DNA of 64,000 bases from G023898405 sp964368985 (GTDB lineage Bacteria; Myxococcota; UBA727; JABDBI01), in the NCBI GenBank assembly GCA_964368985.1, contig CAYJDW010000003.1, positions 10,378 to 74,377 on the forward strand. The letters run 5' to 3'. How positions within the stretch are numbered: the stretch's first letter is position 1; the number at the start of each line of letters is the position of its first letter. Below are positions 16,985 through 26,969 of this stretch, in pieces. Both the position numbers and the translations under genes were made by a program. The notes under the pieces were generated by a model, which was not told the DNA's origin, ran no database searches, and was given only the letters and a program-made list of their open reading frames with translations.

Positions 16985-19900
16985 AATGGATAAATTTTTT
17001 CATAGACCGTCCGGTCACGGCTATCGTTATCAACCTGATGATGATCGTTTGCGGCATATTGGCTTTTCGTGGACTCCTGGTTGACGAATACCCTCGCATT
17101 ATCGTGCCGAAGCTCCAGGTGGAAACCACTTACCGCAATGCTTCGGCTGAAACCGTAGAAAAAGAAGTGACGGGTCCGATTGAAGAAAAGTTGACTCTCA
17201 TCGAAGGACTCGAACGCTTGAGTTCGGAGTCGAGCGCTTCCCACAGCAGCATTAGCTTGCAATTTTCCTCAAACGTTCCCATGGATCGCGCAGTCATGCA
17301 GGTGAATGAGCAGCTTTCGCGCATGTCCGGCCGCTTGCCCAAGGAAGCGGAACAGCCCAAAGTGAATCGTGGCGGCGGTGGGCGCCCGATATTTTTCTTG
17401 TCGGTGAGAAGTTCCAAACTAAGTCGGGCAGCTTTAACCCATTTTGCTTATACGCATATAAAGGGCCACTTTCAGGGCATTGATGGAATTGCAGAAGTAA
17501 AGGTTTGGGGCATCCCCTATGTCATGAGCATCGAGCTCGATCCTTTGGCCATGCACAATCAAAAAGTGAGCCCTCATCAAATTGTTGAAGTATTAAAGAA
17601 AAATGAACTTTTGTTGCAAGCCGGCCAAACCCTATCAAGCGAGCCTATTAGTCTCGATGTGGTAGCCAAAAATGCGGAAGACTATAAACACATGATCGTC
17701 GGCAATAATGGCGATGCAATGGTTTATTTAGGCGATGTTGCTAATGTCATTCTTAGCGAAGATGATCGCGAAGAAAAAATCCGCATCGATGGTCAAAATG
17801 CCGTATTAATTGCTCTCACCAAAGCCAGTGACGGCAATATTTTGCAGGTAACCGACGCCATCAGAGCCGCTTTGCCAGGCGTAAATCGCGATATAGCCGG
17901 CACGGCCGAAGTCCATATTGAAAGCGATAAATCGATCTTTGTGAGGGAATCGCTGAAGACTATTTACCAAACTATTGGCGAAGCATGCGTCTTGGTTTTG
18001 CTCATCATTTTCCTATTTTTACGTCACTTACGAGCGACACTCATTCCCTTAGTCACCATTCCCATCTCGCTCGCTGCCACTTTTTTGGCCTTGAAGATCT
18101 TTGGTTTGTCCATCAACACCATCACCTTGTTGGCAATGGTTTTGGCGGTGGGTCTCGTCGTTGACGACGCTATTGTGGTATTGGAAAATATTTTTCGTTA
18201 TCGCGAACAGGGCCTTGATGCTCGAGCGGCTGCGAAAAAAGGTGCGGAAGAAATTGGTTTTGCCATCATCGCCATGACCTGCACCTTGATGAGCGTGTTT
18301 TTGCCCCTGGTTTTCGTGAGCGATATTACGGGGATCCTCTTACGCGAATTTGCCATTACTTTGGCATCGGCAGTATTTTTTTCTGGCATCGTAGCTCTGA
18401 CCCTTTCGCCCCTTATGTGCGCCCATCTTCTTAAACATGAGCCAAAAGAAAATGCTTTGGGGCGAAAGATTGAACATGCGATTTTGTGGTTTGAACATTC
18501 CTATGTCAGATTATTGAAAAAAGTATTTCTTCGTCGCCGCATCATGTATGCGGCACTCATCGTCGTCATTAGCGCTGGCGCTTTTCTTTATCAGAGGCTT
18601 GAATCTGACTTAGTACCGAAAGAAGATCGTGGCCTTATTGGTGCCTCTATTCCTGATATTCCTGGTTTTGACGACGACGATATGGAGCCTTATGTTGCCC
18701 AGGCGGAAAAAATATTCACGGCCAAACCAGAAGTAGATAAAATTCTCACGCTGGTTTTTCGTAGAATGACCCAAATTGTAGCCATTTTAAAACCTTGGGA
18801 TGAAAGAAAAATTCATGCTGAAAAATTAGTAAGCGACATTCGTGATGAGGCCGCCGAATTGCCTTTCGACATTCATCCGTGGAGCGATAACATCGGCCTT
18901 GATGCACTCCAGGATGATTCCCACCAGGATTCTTCAGTGGCAGTGGCTTTAAAGTCAGCAAAATCCTATCAGGAAATTGAGGCCATCGCCACGGCATTGA
19001 GTCAAAAAATCAGTGAAGATGGGCTGCTTAAAGATGCTCATTCCGATTTGAATATGAATCAAAAGTCCCTCGCCATTGACATAAAACGTGAAGCTTTGGC
19101 TGCCCTAGGAATCGAGGAAAAAGTAGTTTCAATGACAGTGCAGACTTATAGCGATCGCATGCAACCTTCTGAGTTTAAGCTTGATGCTCAACGCTATCGC
19201 GTCTATTTGCGCTCAACCACAAGAACCGATGATCTGAACGCCATTTATGTAGGCACTAAAAAAGGCGAGCAAGTGCCTCTCTCCACCGTTGCTGAAGTGA
19301 GAAATGAAGTACAGGCCCCAGTGTTAAACCACCTTAGCCAAATGCGGGCAGCAACGGTGCTCGCTAATTTGGGCGATAAAACCAGTCTTAGCGACGCGAG
19401 AGCATATTTAGACCAACTCATTCCCAAAATGGTTCCAAGTGACGTGAGCGTTGTCTACGAAGGGGCTTTAGGAATGCAGGAAAAAAGCTCGCAAACTTTC
19501 TTTCTGCTCTTCTTAGCAGGCCTCGTGTTTATTTTTGCGATTATGGCCATTCAGTTTGAAGGGGTGGTGGATCCGCTTATCATCTTGTTCACGGTACCCT
19601 TTGCTTGCATTGGCGGCGCACTGATGCTGTGGATTATGGGAAGTGGCACTAATCTTTATACCCAAGTGGGCATGCTCACCTTAATCGGTCTTATTACCAA
19701 ACATGGGATATTATTAACCGAGTTTGTCGTGAGCAAACGTCGTGAAGGTGCCGAACTTGAAGCTGCTATTTTTGAAGCCGCGAGTTTAAGGTTTAGACCA
19801 ATCGTTATGACGACGGCAGCTATGGTTCTTGGCGCCCTGCCTCTGGTGATTTCCACGGGTGCCGGCGTCGAATCTCGGGCAGCTATTGGGACAGTCATTG

Positions 19901-20016
19901 TTGGCGGCATGATCTTCGGCACTACTTTAACTCTTTTCGTTTTACCGTCGGCAATTTTTTCTGTGCATTCCCTGCGCGATCGATTCTTCGCTAAAAAATC
20001 GACGAGGCTTTCATGA
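16981..20016 (+). CDS. RND multidrug efflux pump, HAE1-type inner-membrane transporter
   Basis: The 1011-aa protein is the usual length for AcrB/MexB relatives. It has an N-terminal transmembrane helix, two large periplasmic loops, and a central transmembrane bundle with the proton-relay pair in TM4 (LAVGLVVDDAIVVLENI, about residues 380-397). The second bundle has GLITKHGILLTEF. Twin acidic residues in TM4 favour drug and small-molecule export over metal export. It is the middle gene of a three-gene operon with four-base overlaps on both sides. The natural substrate is unknown. Export of the tetramate product from the nearby cluster is possible but not shown, since two unrelated genes lie between. 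Confidence 0.93.
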   Translation: MKWINFFIDRPVTAIVINLMMIVCGILAFRGLLVDEYPRIIVPKLQVETTYRNASAETVEKEVTGPIEEKLTLIEGLERLSSESSASHSSISLQFSSNVPMDRAVMQVNEQLSRMSGRLPKEAEQPKVNRGGGGRPIFFLSVRSSKLSRAALTHFAYTHIKGHFQGIDGIAEVKVWGIPYVMSIELDPLAMHNQKVSPHQIVEVLKKNELLLQAGQTLSSEPISLDVVAKNAEDYKHMIVGNNGDAMVYLGDVANVILSEDDREEKIRIDGQNAVLIALTKASDGNILQVTDAIRAALPGVNRDIAGTAEVHIESDKSIFVRESLKTIYQTIGEACVLVLLIIFLFLRHLRATLIPLVTIPISLAATFLALKIFGLSINTITLLAMVLAVGLVVDDAIVVLENIFRYREQGLDARAAAKKGAEEIGFAIIAMTCTLMSVFLPLVFVSDITGILLREFAITLASAVFFSGIVALTLSPLMCAHLLKHEPKENALGRKIEHAILWFEHSYVRLLKKVFLRRRIMYAALIVVISAGAFLYQRLESDLVPKEDRGLIGASIPDIPGFDDDDMEPYVAQAEKIFTAKPEVDKILTLVFRRMTQIVAILKPWDERKIHAEKLVSDIRDEAAELPFDIHPWSDNIGLDALQDDSHQDSSVAVALKSAKSYQEIEAIATALSQKISEDGLLKDAHSDLNMNQKSLAIDIKREALAALGIEEKVVSMTVQTYSDRMQPSEFKLDAQRYRVYLRSTTRTDDLNAIYVGTKKGEQVPLSTVAEVRNEVQAPVLNHLSQMRAATVLANLGDKTSLSDARAYLDQLIPKMVPSDVSVVYEGALGMQEKSSQTFFLLFLAGLVFIFAIMAIQFEGVVDPLIILFTVPFACIGGALMLWIMGSGTNLYTQVGMLTLIGLITKHGILLTEFVVSKRREGAELEAAIFEAASLRFRPIVMTTAAMVLGALPLVISTGAGVESRAAIGTVIVGGMIFGTTLTLFVLPSAIFSVHSLRDRFFAKKSTRLS

Positions 20017-21296
20017 AGATAATTTTGCCCGCCATGCTCCTAAGCCTAAGCCTTTCTTCTGCGGAGGAATTTGCGCTAAGCTCGACGCTATCGCCCCCTG
20101 TCATCAGCCTTAAAAGTGCGCTCATTGATGGAAAGGAAAATAATCTTGGTCTTAAAAAAATTCATAACCAAGTAAGCATCGCGAGTAGCGCCGTTTATCA
20201 ATCCCTATCCCCTCTGATGCCTCAGTTAAATTTGAACGCATCTCATCGAAGGGATTTGCTGGGGAGCGCGGCAAGCGATGGTTCCAAAGCCGGACTTAGT
20301 TTGAGCACCGCTTTACTCGATACGAAATCCCTCATTGCTCTTAAGGGCTCTAGAGAAGCCCTTGCTTCCGCCCGCCTTAGCTACGAGCACGAGGCTAACT
20401 TAGTGGCGCTCAATGTCGCCAATGCCTATGTGGATGCTCTCATGGCGCAATCTTTACTCGTTATTGCGCAGGAAGAGTTGGAGCAATTTAGAAAACAGTT
20501 GGAAGTTAATAAAAACATGCTTCATGTTGGCAGCGCTCGACCTCTCGATGTCAGCCGTGCAGAATATTTATTTAACAAATCCCAAAGCGATTTAGTAATG
20601 AAAGAACGCGATCTCTCCCGCAAGCTTGCGGTCTTAGGCGCATTGATTAATCGAGGCGAAAGCTTTTTAGTGGAAGATTTTGAGCTAAGTTCGAATTATT
20701 TTACTGAAAATCCTGAAGTTTTATTATCGCTCGCCCAAAAGAGTGCCGACGTGTTAGCGCTCGAAAAAGAATATTCTTCTCAAAGCTATTCACTCATCAG
20801 TGAAGGATTTGATTTCATGCCAAAACTAAGCGCCCGCATCGACAGCGGCTGGCGCCTCCCTTTTGACCACCAAGGAGTTTCAGCAAATCCCGCGCCCTTC
20901 GCTCAAATAATGTTCAACCTCGACCTGCCTTTGTGGAGCGGGGGCTCAAGTGTTGCCGCCATCAAAAAGAAAAGCGCCACCCGCTCCTCAGTGGACCTCT
21001 CGTTGCGAGAACTTCGCCGCGACAAACATCTAAGTATCAATGGCGCACTCGAGCAAATCAACGCTTACCAAATGTCTCTTGCCAGCGCAGAATTAGCCCT
21101 CAGCGCGGCACTAAAATCAAAAGGAAGCGCCGATCGTCTCTTCAACGCTGGCGAAGCCACCGCGCTTGAATTAGTTGAGGCCAACGTAAACCTCGTGAGT
21201 GCCAAAAATCTCGCCGCCAATGCCAAGCTGCGGCTAAGCCAAAGTAAGATCAAGCTATTGTTTTTGATTGGGAAAATGAGTGAGGTTGAAGGTTAG
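20013..21296 (+). CDS. Outer-membrane efflux protein, TolC family
   Basis: The 427-aa protein has a signal peptide (cleavage near residue 17) and two repeated helical halves rich in Ala, Leu, Ser and Gln, as in TolC-type channels. The segments NVANAYVDALMAQSLL and LFNAGEATALELVEAN are typical of the helical barrel. The start overlaps the pump stop by four bases and has GAGG upstream. It completes the tripartite system with the two preceding genes. Confidence 0.9.
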   Translation: MKIILPAMLLSLSLSSAEEFALSSTLSPPVISLKSALIDGKENNLGLKKIHNQVSIASSAVYQSLSPLMPQLNLNASHRRDLLGSAASDGSKAGLSLSTALLDTKSLIALKGSREALASARLSYEHEANLVALNVANAYVDALMAQSLLVIAQEELEQFRKQLEVNKNMLHVGSARPLDVSRAEYLFNKSQSDLVMKERDLSRKLAVLGALINRGESFLVEDFELSSNYFTENPEVLLSLAQKSADVLALEKEYSSQSYSLISEGFDFMPKLSARIDSGWRLPFDHQGVSANPAPFAQIMFNLDLPLWSGGSSVAAIKKKSATRSSVDLSLRELRRDKHLSINGALEQINAYQMSLASAELALSAALKSKGSADRLFNAGEATALELVEANVNLVSAKNLAANAKLRLSQSKIKLLFLIGKMSEVEG

Positions 21297-21337
21297 GCTT
21301 CAAGCTGGGGATTGCCGCCCTCCACTCTTCGTCTTGC

Positions 21338-22840
21338 TCAAACATCAAAACCATCAAACAAAGCGCTTTGAACATTAGTCTTAAAATCTTTTAATCTCTT
21401 ATTAAGAGCCGACCCATTTTTGCCTAAAGTAATATAAAACTCACCAATAAAATCGGCATAATCAGCCGCTGAAAATTCCGATTCTTCCATAAAGGTTTTT
21501 TGCAAAAGTTTAACCAGCGCAGTTTCTACTAATTTTCTACCACTTTCTCGAAAATATTCATTGCGCGCCCGATTCATGCGTTCAACAACGCCATCTATTA
21601 ATTTCTGTTCATCCTCGCTTCCTGGTTCGGGAAATGCACTTAACTTCAGTATTTTGATGAGTTCATTATCTTCCATTAACTTCAATTTGCCTTCAAATGA
21701 AAATGAAGCAGGTTCTAATTCGAGCAATAATGGATTGATGACATAAAGCATAAAATTAGAAGTCGCTAATTCCCAAGGGCCAAAGGCTGAATTTTCATCC
21801 TGACCTTCAATGTTGTTAGCAAGAGCATCCCTCGTGGCGATTGCCATGCGGTAGAAAAAACTCCTAACTTCTCGGGGGGTTCCTTTTACTAACTCCAAAA
21901 TTTGCTCTCCTAAAAACTCTACATAAGCATTTTGCCGAGCTAGAGAACCTTTTTTATTGGACAACTTATTTACCAGATTTTCCACCTCTTCAGAAGACAG
22001 CATTTCCGTTGAAAATTTAGCCTCTTTCTTGTATTTTTTTTCATACATTGAATTCCATTTAAAGCACTTTTTGAGAAACTTAAGATCATGGTTCATAATT
22101 TCACTTAAATGAGCATCAAGATGTATTTTAGCTGCAATTCTAAGGCTTTTATATTCGTCTTTAAACGAATCAGAATTTCTCACAACACCATAAATAGCAC
22201 CACGGCTTTCCGCTTTACCTAGGTCGTTGAATTTTTTGCTCCCATAGATTTCTTTTTCTGCTGCGCTCAATAGATCAAAGGTATTTACAACCTGATAGAT
22301 CCGGTCAAATTCTCTTAAATAAAGTGCTTCTCTGCGTTCATCTTTTGGAGATTTCACCTCTAAAGGCTCCACCTCTGATTCTTTCTTTAATTTGTTTTTC
22401 TTTAAGGTAGGTAGTTTAATATCCCATTTCTTTTTCGACTTGACCCCCATAGCAAGGACCTCATTACTAGGAAAGCGAGGCATGGGAACCATGGATTTTT
22501 CGAGGGTTTCCAGGCCAATATCAGAATCGTCCGAACTTTTTTTTCGGACAGCAATATATTTTGGCGGTAATAAGGGAAGTTTAGCATAAGCTTGGTCCCG
22601 TTCTAGCTTATGGGTTTTGCGGGATCTTAAGGGCGGCAACCGGACTTCGATTTCATCCTGTTCATTAGGTTTTTTGGGTGGACGATCTAGCATTAGCTCT
22701 AGTTTCAGCTCGTCACGCAAACTATCTACTTTAATTCCGCTCCCGAGCGTTTTTCTGCGTTGCTGAGGCTCCATAGCCAGGATAGTTTGACTAAGATTCG
22801 CAATAAAAACAAAAGCAAAGACAGTTTGATACTTATTCAT
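21338..22840 (-). CDS. Secreted hypothetical protein, about 500 aa
   Basis: I do not recognise this family. The start at 22840 is preferred over 22858 because AGGA lies before it. A signal peptide is followed by a basic Lys/Arg/Pro-rich stretch (about residues 25-170) and a helical region with many charged residues. It has very few Cys and no transmembrane segment after the signal. It resembles, in composition only, the other long secreted orphans in this window. The 300 bases upstream are A+T-rich and show no other gene. Confidence 0.6.
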   Translation of the reverse strand: MNKYQTVFAFVFIANLSQTILAMEPQQRRKTLGSGIKVDSLRDELKLELMLDRPPKKPNEQDEIEVRLPPLRSRKTHKLERDQAYAKLPLLPPKYIAVRKKSSDDSDIGLETLEKSMVPMPRFPSNEVLAMGVKSKKKWDIKLPTLKKNKLKKESEVEPLEVKSPKDERREALYLREFDRIYQVVNTFDLLSAAEKEIYGSKKFNDLGKAESRGAIYGVVRNSDSFKDEYKSLRIAAKIHLDAHLSEIMNHDLKFLKKCFKWNSMYEKKYKKEAKFSTEMLSSEEVENLVNKLSNKKGSLARQNAYVEFLGEQILELVKGTPREVRSFFYRMAIATRDALANNIEGQDENSAFGPWELATSNFMLYVINPLLLELEPASFSFEGKLKLMEDNELIKILKLSAFPEPGSEDEQKLIDGVVERMNRARNEYFRESGRKLVETALVKLLQKTFMEESEFSAADYADFIGEFYITLGKNGSALNKRLKDFKTNVQSALFDGFDV

Positions 22841-23140
22841 GAGTTTCCTAAAGATCATTAATACCGCAATAAAATCGGTCAGTTAAACACAGTAATTTAT
22901 GTATTATAAATTTATTTTTAACACCGTAAAATCTCGGAAATTTTATTCAATAGGGGCTGAACGCATTTTAGGCATAGTTTCAAGTAGCTAATAAAGTCGA
23001 TATTTTTACACATAAGAAAATACCAGTTTTTTAAAACGCCTTTCCTACTTGAAAGCTTCGTTGAACTTAGTCAACTACAGTGAATACCGCCCTAGTACAT
23101 GCAAAAATCTTAGAGGCATAAACCAGGGCGATTTCCTTTT

Positions 23141-23452
23141 TTAGTTAAATATTCTCACAAAATAATAAGCGCTACATTGATAACCATTGCCCGCATTGCC
23201 CAATCCGCTTTTGCTTTCCCCGATCTTGAATGGGCCTTGAACAAAGCCTTTATCCCCATCTGTGGCTTCCCAATAGACTCGGGTGGAGCTTGAGATGGGT
23301 TTACGCGTGTTATTGGTTATGATGGGATTTTTTGCCACATCTTGATGCGAACCAGGATTGCGGCATGAAAGGGATACTCGTTGGAAATCGCCATGGGCAT
23401 TGAGCCCAAGCGAACCAAAGAATAAGGCCAAAATAAGAACAGTTTTTTGCAT
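23141..23452 (-). CDS. Small secreted hypothetical protein, about 103 aa
   Basis: The start at 23452 begins a clear signal peptide (MQKTVLILALFFGSLGLNAHG) with GGTGA before the ATG. An in-frame ATG at 23524 overlaps the stop of the upstream kinase gene (ATGA) and would add 24 residues, so the true start is uncertain. The mature protein has two Cys (SLSCRN and GYQCSAYY) that could form a disulfide, and ends with an aromatic C-terminus (YYFVRIFN). Family unknown. Confidence 0.6.
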   Translation of the reverse strand: MQKTVLILALFFGSLGLNAHGDFQRVSLSCRNPGSHQDVAKNPIITNNTRKPISSSTRVYWEATDGDKGFVQGPFKIGESKSGLGNAGNGYQCSAYYFVRIFN

Positions 23453-23520
23453 GTTATCACCGAAGGAAAAATGCTCTCCACGAGAGAACATTTGATCCTT
23501 TGGTGAAGCAATCAAAAATT

Positions 23521-24318
23521 TCATTTCAGTTTATTGATATTTCGTTGAAGTATTTTATTGCTATTCGGGGCCAAAAGGTCTTTGCCGATTTTTTTTGGCT
23601 GTGGATCTTCGGTGGGCACTACTTCGAAAGCAGGGCCTAAGACGTCCGCCACCGCAAGAATAATGCTTACCACCGTGCCAGCACCTTCTACGCTGTTAAA
23701 ATTAATAGTACCGCCAACATTATGGACCCAATAATAAATCTTCGCGAGCGAGGTCCCGGCCCCCTTTATATTGGCTTTGGAACTAAAATAAGGCTCGCAC
23801 AAACGACGCTGTTGCTCTTCATTCATGCCCCGGCCTTGATCTCGTACCTGAATAAGAACCACGCCGTTATTTAGTTTACTTTCAACATATATAGTCGGCC
23901 GTTGAGGGCTCGCCTCAATGGCATTATTGACCAGTCCCGCAAGAATAAACCTTAAACGATCAGGACTAATACGAGCCACTGGCCTCGCCGGGTCGCATAA
24001 AATATGAATAATCGGGTGCTCTATTGTGGCAGCTAGATCTTCAATGATTTGGTTCACGGGACAACTTTGAATTTTATTCTCTTTTTTCAGACAAAAACTC
24101 TTAAGTTCCGCCGTATATTCGAGCAATTTTGCCCCTGCCTCTTCCAACATCTTTATTTTCGCAAGTCCTTCGGGGTTATTTTCCAAATCTTTCTTAATAA
24201 TGTCGCCCACATTCAAGATAATAGTGGATAAATTATTGAGGTCGTGGACAATGCGGGCAGAGAAATTCGAAATAGCAGCCAGCTTTTCTTCGGTAAAATC
24301 TGGTTTGGTTAGAGTCAT
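23521..24318 (-). CDS. Soluble histidine kinase-like protein (HisKA-HATPase, no sensor domain)
   Basis: The 265-aa protein begins almost directly with a dimerisation/phosphoacceptor region (ARIVHDLNN, His near residue 25) and continues with an ATP-binding domain: N-box LVNNAIEAS, G1 DQGRGM, F-box EPYFSSK, G2 GAGTSLAK. It resembles the catalytic core of NtrB-type kinases. No membrane segment, PAS or other sensing domain is present, and no response regulator is adjacent. A four-base overlap with the longer reading of the next gene suggests possible coupling. It may be an orphan kinase controlled by a partner protein. The start at 24318 has GGGG six bases upstream. Confidence 0.82.
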   Translation of the reverse strand: MTLTKPDFTEEKLAAISNFSARIVHDLNNLSTIILNVGDIIKKDLENNPEGLAKIKMLEEAGAKLLEYTAELKSFCLKKENKIQSCPVNQIIEDLAATIEHPIIHILCDPARPVARISPDRLRFILAGLVNNAIEASPQRPTIYVESKLNNGVVLIQVRDQGRGMNEEQQRRLCEPYFSSKANIKGAGTSLAKIYYWVHNVGGTINFNSVEGAGTVVSIILAVADVLGPAFEVVPTEDPQPKKIGKDLLAPNSNKILQRNINKLK

Positions 24319-24379
24319 GCTATGCCCCAAAATGAATGGTTAAGGAGAAGCATAGCACCGTTTTATAATTTATATAAAA

Positions 24380-25417
24380 TTAACCAATCAATCTAAGCCA
24401 AGCCTCATTAAAAGATTTAAGCAAAGAGCCGCGTTTTTCATAAGGCAAAAATGCGCTCTTAAAGCCATTTTGCAATAAACGCTGGATGTCATCGAGGTTG
24501 AGATCCACCTCTTGTACCATGGTCATTATTTCCTTGGTAATGGTGGTATCGGAACATAAACGATTATCTGTGTTGATGGACACTCTTAGCCCAGCTGCAA
24601 GAAATTTTTTGAGGGGATGTTCCTTCAATGATTTTACCGAGCCCGTATGTAAGTTTGAAAGCGGGCAGCTTTCTATGCCGATGCGGTGATCCACTGCATA
24701 TTGCAATAATTCTTCGTCGTGAAGAAGCGAAGTACCATGACCAACACGATTTGCTCCACCCTCATGAATTGCCTGTGCGATACTGGCGGGCCCATAACTT
24801 TCACCGGCATGAAGAGTAATAAATAAATTGTTTTTCTTGGCGAAATTAATAGCTTCCAAGTGGTCCCGAATAGGAAAGCCATCTTCCGGGCCCGCCATAT
24901 CAAAAGCCACCACGCCTAAGTGACGATAACGAGCAGCCAGCTTCGCCACCGACAAAATGCTCGCACCATCATTATGTTTGAGACCGCATAATATTTGCAC
25001 CACACTCATCCCAAACTCTTTTTCAGCGCGCGCGCCCGCACGAGCGCAGGCCTCCACCACTTCTTCCTGACTTAAGCCTTGTTCCAATAGCAAATAAGGA
25101 CAATAGCGCACTTCCAAATGCCAAACATTTTCACGCGCCGCATCTTCGCACAGTTCAAAAAATACTCGTTCAATGTTGTCTTTATTTTGCAGCACGGCGA
25201 CGAGCGGTTCAAAGCCTTGCAGATATTCTTCGAGAGTTTTTCTCACGCGGCCATATTGATAAAATTCCATCAACGCATGCGGCTCATAAGTCGGCAGCTT
25301 CACGCCATTTTTTTTGGCGAGCTCAATGAGGGTTTTTATTCTGAGCGAGCCATCAAAATGGCAGTGCAAATCAGTTTTGGGCAAAGAGGCGATTAATTTT
25401 TCGGAAATTTTTGGCAT
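24380..25417 (-). CDS. add: Adenosine deaminase
   Basis: The protein (345 aa) has the metal-binding TDLHCHFDGSLR near its N-terminus, LHAGESYGP in the middle, RVGHGTSL and a C-terminal SINTDNRL segment, matching the adenosine/adenine deaminase family. It converts adenosine to inosine in purine salvage. The ATG at 25417 has GGAGAG directly upstream and is preferred to the TTG at 25435. It lies just after the rluD-like gene in the same direction with a 21-base gap. Adenine deaminase of the same fold is the alternative. Confidence 0.9.
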   Translation of the reverse strand: MPKISEKLIASLPKTDLHCHFDGSLRIKTLIELAKKNGVKLPTYEPHALMEFYQYGRVRKTLEEYLQGFEPLVAVLQNKDNIERVFFELCEDAARENVWHLEVRYCPYLLLEQGLSQEEVVEACARAGARAEKEFGMSVVQILCGLKHNDGASILSVAKLAARYRHLGVVAFDMAGPEDGFPIRDHLEAINFAKKNNLFITLHAGESYGPASIAQAIHEGGANRVGHGTSLLHDEELLQYAVDHRIGIESCPLSNLHTGSVKSLKEHPLKKFLAAGLRVSINTDNRLCSDTTITKEIMTMVQEVDLNLDDIQRLLQNGFKSAFLPYEKRGSLLKSFNEAWLRLIG

Positions 25418-25438
25418 GTACTCTCCGGGCACCAAACC

Positions 25439-26410
25439 TTAAGAAATTCTCGCTAATATGTCGTCGATAAGAGTCAATTCCTTTGGTAATGGTGCGGAAA
25501 AACTCATCATCTCTCTCGTCTTCGGATGAGGAAACTCAATTGTTTCGGCATGAAGTGCTTGGCCCTGCAAAAAAGCGATGCTGCTCACCAAAGCTTGTGG
25601 AACATTCTTAGTCAAGGCACGACATCCACCGTAAAGATGATCACCAAGCAAAGGGTGATTAATATCAGCCAAATGGGCTCGAATCTGGTGTGTTCGACCA
25701 GTGTGAAGAGTGACCTTAAGCGACGAAATGCCGAACCCACGTTTATCTACGAAAAAGGCCGAATGGGCCATGCGCACGTGATGCGAGGAAGCCGCCGGCA
25801 CCGGCAAGCCCGTAAAAAAGCGGAGGCGATTTTGCGGATGCCGCGCATGACCAGTTTTTAGCTCAAAACGCTCAGCTAAAATCTCTCCATAGGCAAAAGC
25901 ACGATAGATTTTTTTGACCGCTCGATCTTTAAAATCCTGGCTCAAAGCCTGAAGCGCGCTCTGAGTTTTAGCCACCACCATGACGCCGCTAGTATCTTTA
26001 TCGAGCCGATGCACGATACCGGGCCGTTCTTGATTACCAATCACCATCTCGGGGAAATGATATAAAAGCGCATGACACAAAGTGCCATTTTTTATCCCTG
26101 CGCCAGGGTGCACCACTAAACCTACCGGCTTATTAATTACGGCCAAATGGTCGTCGCTAAACAATATATCCAGAGGAATATTTTCAGGTTCAATGCTTGA
26201 CGGGCTCGGGGCAGGAAAGCTTAGCTGGAAAACTTCATTGCCATTTATTTTATAGGACGCTTTTAAGGACCGTCCCCCTAAACTCACCAAGCCATCTTTA
26301 ATCAAATGCGCCACTTGGGCTCGTGAATAACCCTCAAGTTTGCTCGCCAAGAACGCGTCTACTCTAAGATTATTATCCTTCAACTCAGCTTCGATCAAAA
26401 TACTTTCCAT
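25439..26410 (-). CDS. rluD: 23S rRNA pseudouridine synthase, RluD type
   Basis: The 323-aa protein has an S4 RNA-binding domain (about residues 10-70, with VDAFLASKLEGYSRAQV) followed by an RluA-family catalytic domain with the active-site motif HRLDKDTSG and GRTHQIRAHL. RluD-type enzymes modify helix 69 of 23S rRNA. The ATG at 26410 has GGAG nine bases upstream. The next gene on the same strand is adenosine deaminase. Confidence 0.92.
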   Translation of the reverse strand: MESILIEAELKDNNLRVDAFLASKLEGYSRAQVAHLIKDGLVSLGGRSLKASYKINGNEVFQLSFPAPSPSSIEPENIPLDILFSDDHLAVINKPVGLVVHPGAGIKNGTLCHALLYHFPEMVIGNQERPGIVHRLDKDTSGVMVVAKTQSALQALSQDFKDRAVKKIYRAFAYGEILAERFELKTGHARHPQNRLRFFTGLPVPAASSHHVRMAHSAFFVDKRGFGISSLKVTLHTGRTHQIRAHLADINHPLLGDHLYGGCRALTKNVPQALVSSIAFLQGQALHAETIEFPHPKTREMMSFSAPLPKELTLIDDILARIS

Positions 26411-26777
26411 CTCAATCATCTCCAAAGGCTCTTAGAGCATCTTTGTGCACCATTAATGGCATGGCCATCGGATTGGCGGTAGAAAAAAAGGCTAAAGCTG
26501 GGGTGCTTATGAAAATCACTCATAGCATCAAGCCAAGTCATTAAAATATAAGTGTTTATTATTAATAATTTATTATTCACAACTGCCACCCAATTTATTT
26601 ATTCAATCAAAACATTGTATCTTATTTCCCTTACAAGTAAACCCATATATGTAGCATGTTATACCCCAAACCACAAACCATTAAAACACAACAATAAAAC
26701 GCCATTCTGCAACTTTTCGCCTAAACTCTGGGTTCCAAGCGCTACCATCAGTCGCGACTATAGCTCCTGGAGAAATT
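26411..26777. other. Non-coding stretch, A+T-rich
   Basis: The 367 bases lie between the divergent rluD and lipoprotein genes. The central part (about 26535-26700) is strongly A+T-rich, as expected of a divergent promoter region. I see no convincing -35/-10 pair, hairpin, RNA gene or small reading frame with a ribosome-binding site. Confidence 0.6.
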
Positions 26778-26969
26778 ATGACTAGGTGGATTTTAGTTCT
26801 ATGGCTCGCGCTCTTCATCTCTGGTTGCCTTGATAAAACCAACCTGGGAAAATCCTCTTTTGGCGATGATGAAAACGCCCAAGCCGGAGCAGCAAGCGTC
26901 ATCTCCATGGGCAGGGATGACGACGATGGCGCAGCGGTGAAATGGCATATTGGAGGTGGGCAAGATTAG
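26778..26969 (+). CDS. Small lipoprotein, 63 aa
   Basis: The start has GGAGAAATT directly before the ATG. The N-terminus is a signal with lipobox FISGC (Cys17), so the mature protein would be a 47-residue lipid-anchored peptide. It is acidic in the middle (DDENA and DDDDG) and ends with a Gly-rich WHIGGGQD. Family unknown. It stands alone upstream of purU with a 122-base gap. Confidence 0.7.
   Translation: MTRWILVLWLALFISGCLDKTNLGKSSFGDDENAQAGAASVISMGRDDDDGAAVKWHIGGGQD

Noticed and set aside
22859..23140. Possible shared motif (GCATTTTAG) with 28290-28305
   Set aside because: The match is short and imperfect in A+T-rich sequence, so it is not separable from chance.
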